NCBI GenBank assembly: GCA_023425865.1
Contig: JAFABV010000044.1
Location: 1-63,803, forward strand
Reading direction: 5' to 3'
DNA: 63,803 nt
Source: Bacteroidota bacterium
GTDB taxonomy: Bacteria > Bacteroidota > Bacteroidia > Bacteroidales > Bacteroidaceae
In this document: positions 60,541-63,803 of the stretch, one piece after another
How the letters are laid out: the number at the start of each line of letters is the position of its first letter
Position numbering within the stretch: the stretch's first letter is position 1
Translations under genes and position numbers: made by a program
The notes under the pieces: model-generated
Databases searched by the model: none
Seen by the model: only the letters and a program-made list of their open reading frames with translations
Told to the model about the DNA's origin: nothing

Positions 60541-61443
60541 TTGCTACCTCTTGTAAGCATCATCATACCCAACTACAATCACGGACGCTACCTGCGGCAA
60601 CGCATGGAGAGCATACTCTGCCAGACCTACGCCCACTATGAGGTGATCATTCTCGATGACCATTCGACGGACAACAGTATGGAAGTGATCAGGCAATATG
60701 CCCATCACGAACGGGTAAGTTGCATTGTCGGCAATGAAACCAATTCCGGTTCCCCTTTCAAACAGTGGCAGCGAGGCATCGCCTTGGCAAAGGGTGACAT
60801 CATCTGGATTGCTGAGAGTGACGACTACTGCAAGGCCGACATGCTTGAAAGACTTGTACAAACCTATATCAAGAATAATTGTACGCTGGCCTTTACGCGT
60901 TCGCTAACCGTCAACGACTTAGGACAGCCCATGCACGTTTGCCAACGCATGTTCCGCAAGGACCAAGCATGGAGCGGTGCCCGTTTCGTCAAACAATACT
61001 TAAATACCGCCAACAGAATTCACAACGCCAGCAGTGCCATCTTCTCCAAAGAGGCTGCCATGGCTGCCGACCCCGTCTATGCCAGTTTCAAGGCATCGGG
61101 CGATTGGGTCTTCTGGATTGAGATTGCACGCCAAGGCAATGTAGCCGTGGTGTCTGAACCGCTCAACTACTTCAGGAGAAGCGAGTCGACATGCACCGCT
61201 ACGTCAACGCTCAACGGCATCGGTAGCATAGAAGACCATCGGGTGCTCACCATCCTAAAGCAGAAAAAACTATATTCTCCATACCACGCCTTCCTCAAGA
61301 AGAAGCGCATGGCCAAATATATCTACTGCCAAAAACATCGCTACAAAGATGAGCAAACCCGTAAGAAGGTAGAGGCCGTATGGCAATTACCATGGTATTA
61401 TTGGCTTCTGGCTAAATGCTCATATTTGCTCAAACACGCTTGA
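60541..61443 (+). CDS. Glycosyltransferase family 2 protein, probable TTG start
   Basis: A GT-A inverting glycosyltransferase of about 300 residues. It begins LVSIIIPNYNHGRYL and continues with EVIILDDHSTDNS, KGDIIWIAESDDYC (nucleotide-sugar and metal site) and WVFWIEIARQGNVAVV. The GT2 fold starts at once, yet no ATG precedes it; the first in-frame ATG lies well inside the domain (60604). The likeliest start is the TTG at 60541, since the upstream TTG at 60499 overlaps the -7 element. The donor and acceptor are unknown. Confidence 0.82.
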   Translation: MLPLVSIIIPNYNHGRYLRQRMESILCQTYAHYEVIILDDHSTDNSMEVIRQYAHHERVSCIVGNETNSGSPFKQWQRGIALAKGDIIWIAESDDYCKADMLERLVQTYIKNNCTLAFTRSLTVNDLGQPMHVCQRMFRKDQAWSGARFVKQYLNTANRIHNASSAIFSKEAAMAADPVYASFKASGDWVFWIEIARQGNVAVVSEPLNYFRRSESTCTATSTLNGIGSIEDHRVLTILKQKKLYSPYHAFLKKKRMAKYIYCQKHRYKDEQTRKKVEAVWQLPWYYWLLAKCSYLLKHA

Positions 61444-61506
61444 CAATTCCCGTTACCTGCGATCAAGCGACAAACGCAACCATAACCGTCTAAATCATCA
61501 TCACTT

Positions 61507-62301
61507 ATGACAGTGTGCGTTATCATTTCCACCTACAACAACCCTAAGTGGCTCGAAAAAACGCTTTGGGGCTATATGCACCAGCTAAGGCCTGCCGACG
61601 AAATCATCATTGCCGACGACGGCTCCGGCGAGGAGACGGCCGAAATGATAGCCCGATACGCCGCATGGCTGCCCATACGCCATGTGTGGCACGAGGACCA
61701 CGGGTTCCGCAAGACCACAATTCTGAACAAAGCCGTGGAGAAGGCTACGGCCGACTATCTCATTTTCACCGACCAAGACTGCATACCGCGCGCCGACTTC
61801 ATCGCCACCCATCTGCGCTATGCCCGTAAAGGGACGTTTTTAAGTGGGGGATACCTTAAGTTGCCCATGACCATCAGCCAGCAGATCACCCAAGAAGACA
61901 TAGCCGAAGGCAGGGCCTTCAGCTATCGATGGTTGCGACGGCAGGGAATGATATGGTCTTTCAAGTGCACCAAACTCATGCACTGGACATTCATGAACCG
62001 CCTCACCACCACCCATGCCACATGGAATGGCATGAACTCGAGCACCTGGCGAGAAAACATCATCGACGTGAACGGCTTCGATGAGCGCATGCAATATGGC
62101 GGCGAAGACCGCGAGATGGGCGAGCGAATGATGAACAACGGGCTGCGGGGCATACAGATACGGTACAGTGCCATCGTGCTGCACCTGGACCACAGCCGGC
62201 CGTATGTGAATGATGAGGCGCTGCGGCGCAACCACGACATACGCCAGGCCACCAAGGCCAACCGCTCCACCTACACACCTTATGGCATCAGGAAGCCATA
62301 A
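61507..62301 (+). CDS. Glycosyltransferase family 2 protein with galactosyltransferase-like C-terminus
   Basis: A 264-residue GT-A enzyme. TVCVIISTYNNPKWLEKTL opens the domain, followed by DEIIIADDGSGEET and YLIFTDQDCIPRADF. The C-terminal part, FDERMQYGGEDREMGERM, matches the Glyco_transf_7C pattern, with acidic active-site residues in GGEDRE. Such proteins are found in LPS core and O-antigen loci of Bacteroidota. It lies 63 nt after the previous GT2 gene on the same strand. Confidence 0.9.
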   Translation: MTVCVIISTYNNPKWLEKTLWGYMHQLRPADEIIIADDGSGEETAEMIARYAAWLPIRHVWHEDHGFRKTTILNKAVEKATADYLIFTDQDCIPRADFIATHLRYARKGTFLSGGYLKLPMTISQQITQEDIAEGRAFSYRWLRRQGMIWSFKCTKLMHWTFMNRLTTTHATWNGMNSSTWRENIIDVNGFDERMQYGGEDREMGERMMNNGLRGIQIRYSAIVLHLDHSRPYVNDEALRRNHDIRQATKANRSTYTPYGIRKP

Positions 62302-62413
62302 GGTCACAACCCATCACATAACGGCTGGGAGAATGGAATACACAGGAACCCGCCTTCCACAGAAAGGCAAAGAAAGGCCGACATAGGTAGCTGGCACGAA
62401 CAACGAACCATTC

Positions 62414-63592
62414 TTAGATACGTTCCTCCCACATCCTCAACACTTTCTCGATGAGCGGTGCCATGTCGTAGTAGCGGTATTCGGCCAGACGGCCACCAAA
62501 CACGGTGGCAGGCTCGGCGACAGCCAGTCGACGGTACTCGGCCGCCAAGGCATCGTTGCGCACATCGTTCACGGGGTAATAAGGCTCCATGCCCGGTTGC
62601 CACTCGGTGGAGTATTCGCGGCTGATGACGGTCTTCTGGTTCTTATACACCTCCTCGCCAAAGTCCTCGAAGTGCTTGTGCTCGATGATACGCGTGTAGG
62701 GCACCTCAGCCTCGGTGTAGTTCACCACGGCGTTGCCCTGATAGTTGGGCGTATTCATCACCTCGGTATCAAAGTGTACGGTGCGATAGTTGAGCTTGCC
62801 TAAACGGAAATCAAAATACTCGTCGAGCTGCCCCGTATAGACCAGTGTGGTGCCGGTGACGCTCAGTCCATCCCCTTCGAGGGTATGCAGCTGCCGCTGG
62901 GCGTCGTATCTGTGGCGACAGTCGAAGAAGTCGATGCCCGTCATCACTTCCACGCCCTCCAGCAGTCCGTCGGTCAGTTTGTTGTATCCGCCAATGGGAA
63001 TGCCCTGGTATTTGTCGTTGAAATAATTGTTGTCAAAGACAAAGCGTACGGGCAACCGCTTGATGATGAAGGCCGGAAGGTCGGTGCAGCGTCGCCCCCA
63101 TTGTTTCTCCGTATAGCCCTTGATGAGCCGCTCGTAGATGGTATGCCCGATGAGCAGCTGTGCCTGCTCCTCCAAATTACGTGGCTCGGTGACACCCTCA
63201 GCCTCTAACCGCCGGCGCATATCCTCCCGCTCTACCTCTATGCGCTGCCGTGCCTGCTCGGGCGTGGTCACCCCCCAAATCTGGTAGAAGGTATTCATGT
63301 TGAACGGCAGGTTGTAAAGTCTTCCCTGGTAGTTGGCCACGGGCGAGTTGGTGTAACGGTTGAAGGGCACTATCGCGTTCACATAATCCCATACACGTTT
63401 GTTGGACGTATGGAAGATATGCGCGCCATACTTGTGAACGTGTATGCCCTCTATCTCCTCACAATAGATATTGCCGCCGGTATGCGGCCTACGGTCAATG
63501 ACGAGGGCGCTTTTCCCCGCCTTCTTCGCCTGATGCGCAAACACAGCGCCAAAGAGCCCACTGCCGATAATGAGATAGTCGAAATGTGACAT
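62414..63592 (-). CDS. glf: UDP-galactopyranose mutase
   Basis: A flavoenzyme that converts UDP-galactopyranose to UDP-galactofuranose, the donor for Galf-containing glycans. The FAD-binding motif IIGSGLFGAVFAHQAKKAG starts at residue 7. GGNIYCEEIEGIHVHKYGAHIFHTSNKRVWDYV is the Glf signature, and VYTGQLDEYFDFRLGKLNYR and the substrate-site LAEYRYYDM block at the C-terminus are intact. The 392 residues are typical. It supports a Galf role for the transferase at 58385. A -7 element (TAACTTTG, 63671-63664) lies about 70 nt upstream. Confidence 0.96.
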   Translation of the reverse strand: MSHFDYLIIGSGLFGAVFAHQAKKAGKSALVIDRRPHTGGNIYCEEIEGIHVHKYGAHIFHTSNKRVWDYVNAIVPFNRYTNSPVANYQGRLYNLPFNMNTFYQIWGVTTPEQARQRIEVEREDMRRRLEAEGVTEPRNLEEQAQLLIGHTIYERLIKGYTEKQWGRRCTDLPAFIIKRLPVRFVFDNNYFNDKYQGIPIGGYNKLTDGLLEGVEVMTGIDFFDCRHRYDAQRQLHTLEGDGLSVTGTTLVYTGQLDEYFDFRLGKLNYRTVHFDTEVMNTPNYQGNAVVNYTEAEVPYTRIIEHKHFEDFGEEVYKNQKTVISREYSTEWQPGMEPYYPVNDVRNDALAAEYRRLAVAEPATVFGGRLAEYRYYDMAPLIEKVLRMWEERI

Positions 63593-63663
63593 ACAAATCT
63601 GAAATAAAAGAATGAAACCATGTTGGCAAGAACCATTAACTTCAATAATGGTCCGGTGCTTTG

Positions 63664-63671
63664 CAAAGTTA
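63664..63671 (-). promoter_or_regulatory. -7 element of glf
   Basis: TAACTTTG on the minus strand, 71 nt before the glf ATG. The last ~130 nt of the window hold no recognisable gene. Confidence 0.5.
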
Positions 63672-63803
63672 ATAAAATATTATTGGTGTCCGCTAAAAAA
63701 TCAAGCCCTGTTTACAAATGATTGTTTTGTCGGACAGCCGACATTTGGGATGTGTAGACAGACCATTTCAGGCTTAAAGCCTCGGAAAATGGATGAAAAG
63801 TAC

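Noticed and set aside
1..63803. tRNA or rRNA genes
   Set aside because: I looked in the intergenic gaps for cloverleaf-like stems and conserved TPsiC or rRNA segments and saw none; a covariance-model scan would be decisive.

Overview
The window is chromosomal DNA from a Bacteroidota bacterium, most likely Prevotella or a close relative (Prevotellaceae). Three things point there. At least twenty genes are preceded by the Bacteroidota -7 promoter element TAnnTTTG, and several also have a TTG or TTTG about 20 nt upstream. Shine-Dalgarno sequences are essentially absent. The gene content is typical of the phylum: frdCAB, mnmG-apt-uvrC, a PG_1098-like methyltransferase, a HU-like short DNA-binding protein, and tandem FKBP isomerases. 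I found no rRNA, tRNA, CRISPR array, prophage or complete insertion sequence.

Layout. 0.2-5.1 kb (minus strand): topoisomerase IV subunit B (parE), a GNAT-like protein and a methyltransferase. 5.2-5.9 kb: a stand-alone transcription unit for a 37-residue peptide, followed by a 66-bp tandem repeat. 6.0-9.4 kb (minus): the fumarate reductase/succinate dehydrogenase operon. 9.6-16.8 kb (plus): mnmG, apt, uvrC, dtd, a MazG-like hydrolase and deoC. Two perfect 16-bp ParB-binding (parS) sites flank apt, which suggests the replication origin is not far away. 16.9-30 kb: a polyprenyl synthase, polA, a lysozyme-inhibitor-like lipoprotein, an ECF sigma factor with a probably broken partner, a gamma carbonic anhydrase, ychF, lgt, a GH2 glycosidase and a Fic AMPylator flanked by matching hairpins.

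30.5-42.6 kb (minus): the phosphate transporter Pit with its PhoU-like partner, mutS, a VapE-type ATPase, and an Lrp-controlled peptidase operon that includes a C26-M19 fusion enzyme. Three FKBP isomerases follow, predicted for cytosol, lipoprotein and periplasm. 42.7-51 kb: a sirtuin, an outer-membrane barrel, an S9 peptidase, a HU-like protein, a Nim/PNPOx-like flavoprotein and RNase R. 51.1-63.6 kb: envelope genes. These are an epimerase and PAP2 pair, miaB, an MsbA-like exporter, a late acyltransferase, a LOS kinase-like protein, a galactofuranosyltransferase-like protein, three further glycosyltransferases and UDP-galactopyranose mutase. The last group fits synthesis of a galactofuranose-containing surface glycan.

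The most unusual feature is the repeat content of the intergenic DNA. Three arrays of a 23-bp, internally palindromic unit (4-6 copies each) lie at 14.6, 30.3 and 47.7 kb. Separate 22-bp and 66-bp arrays, and heptamer or octamer simple repeats, sit in translation-start regions (lgt, a DUF2007 gene, an lpxL-like gene) and once inside a coding sequence (miaB).
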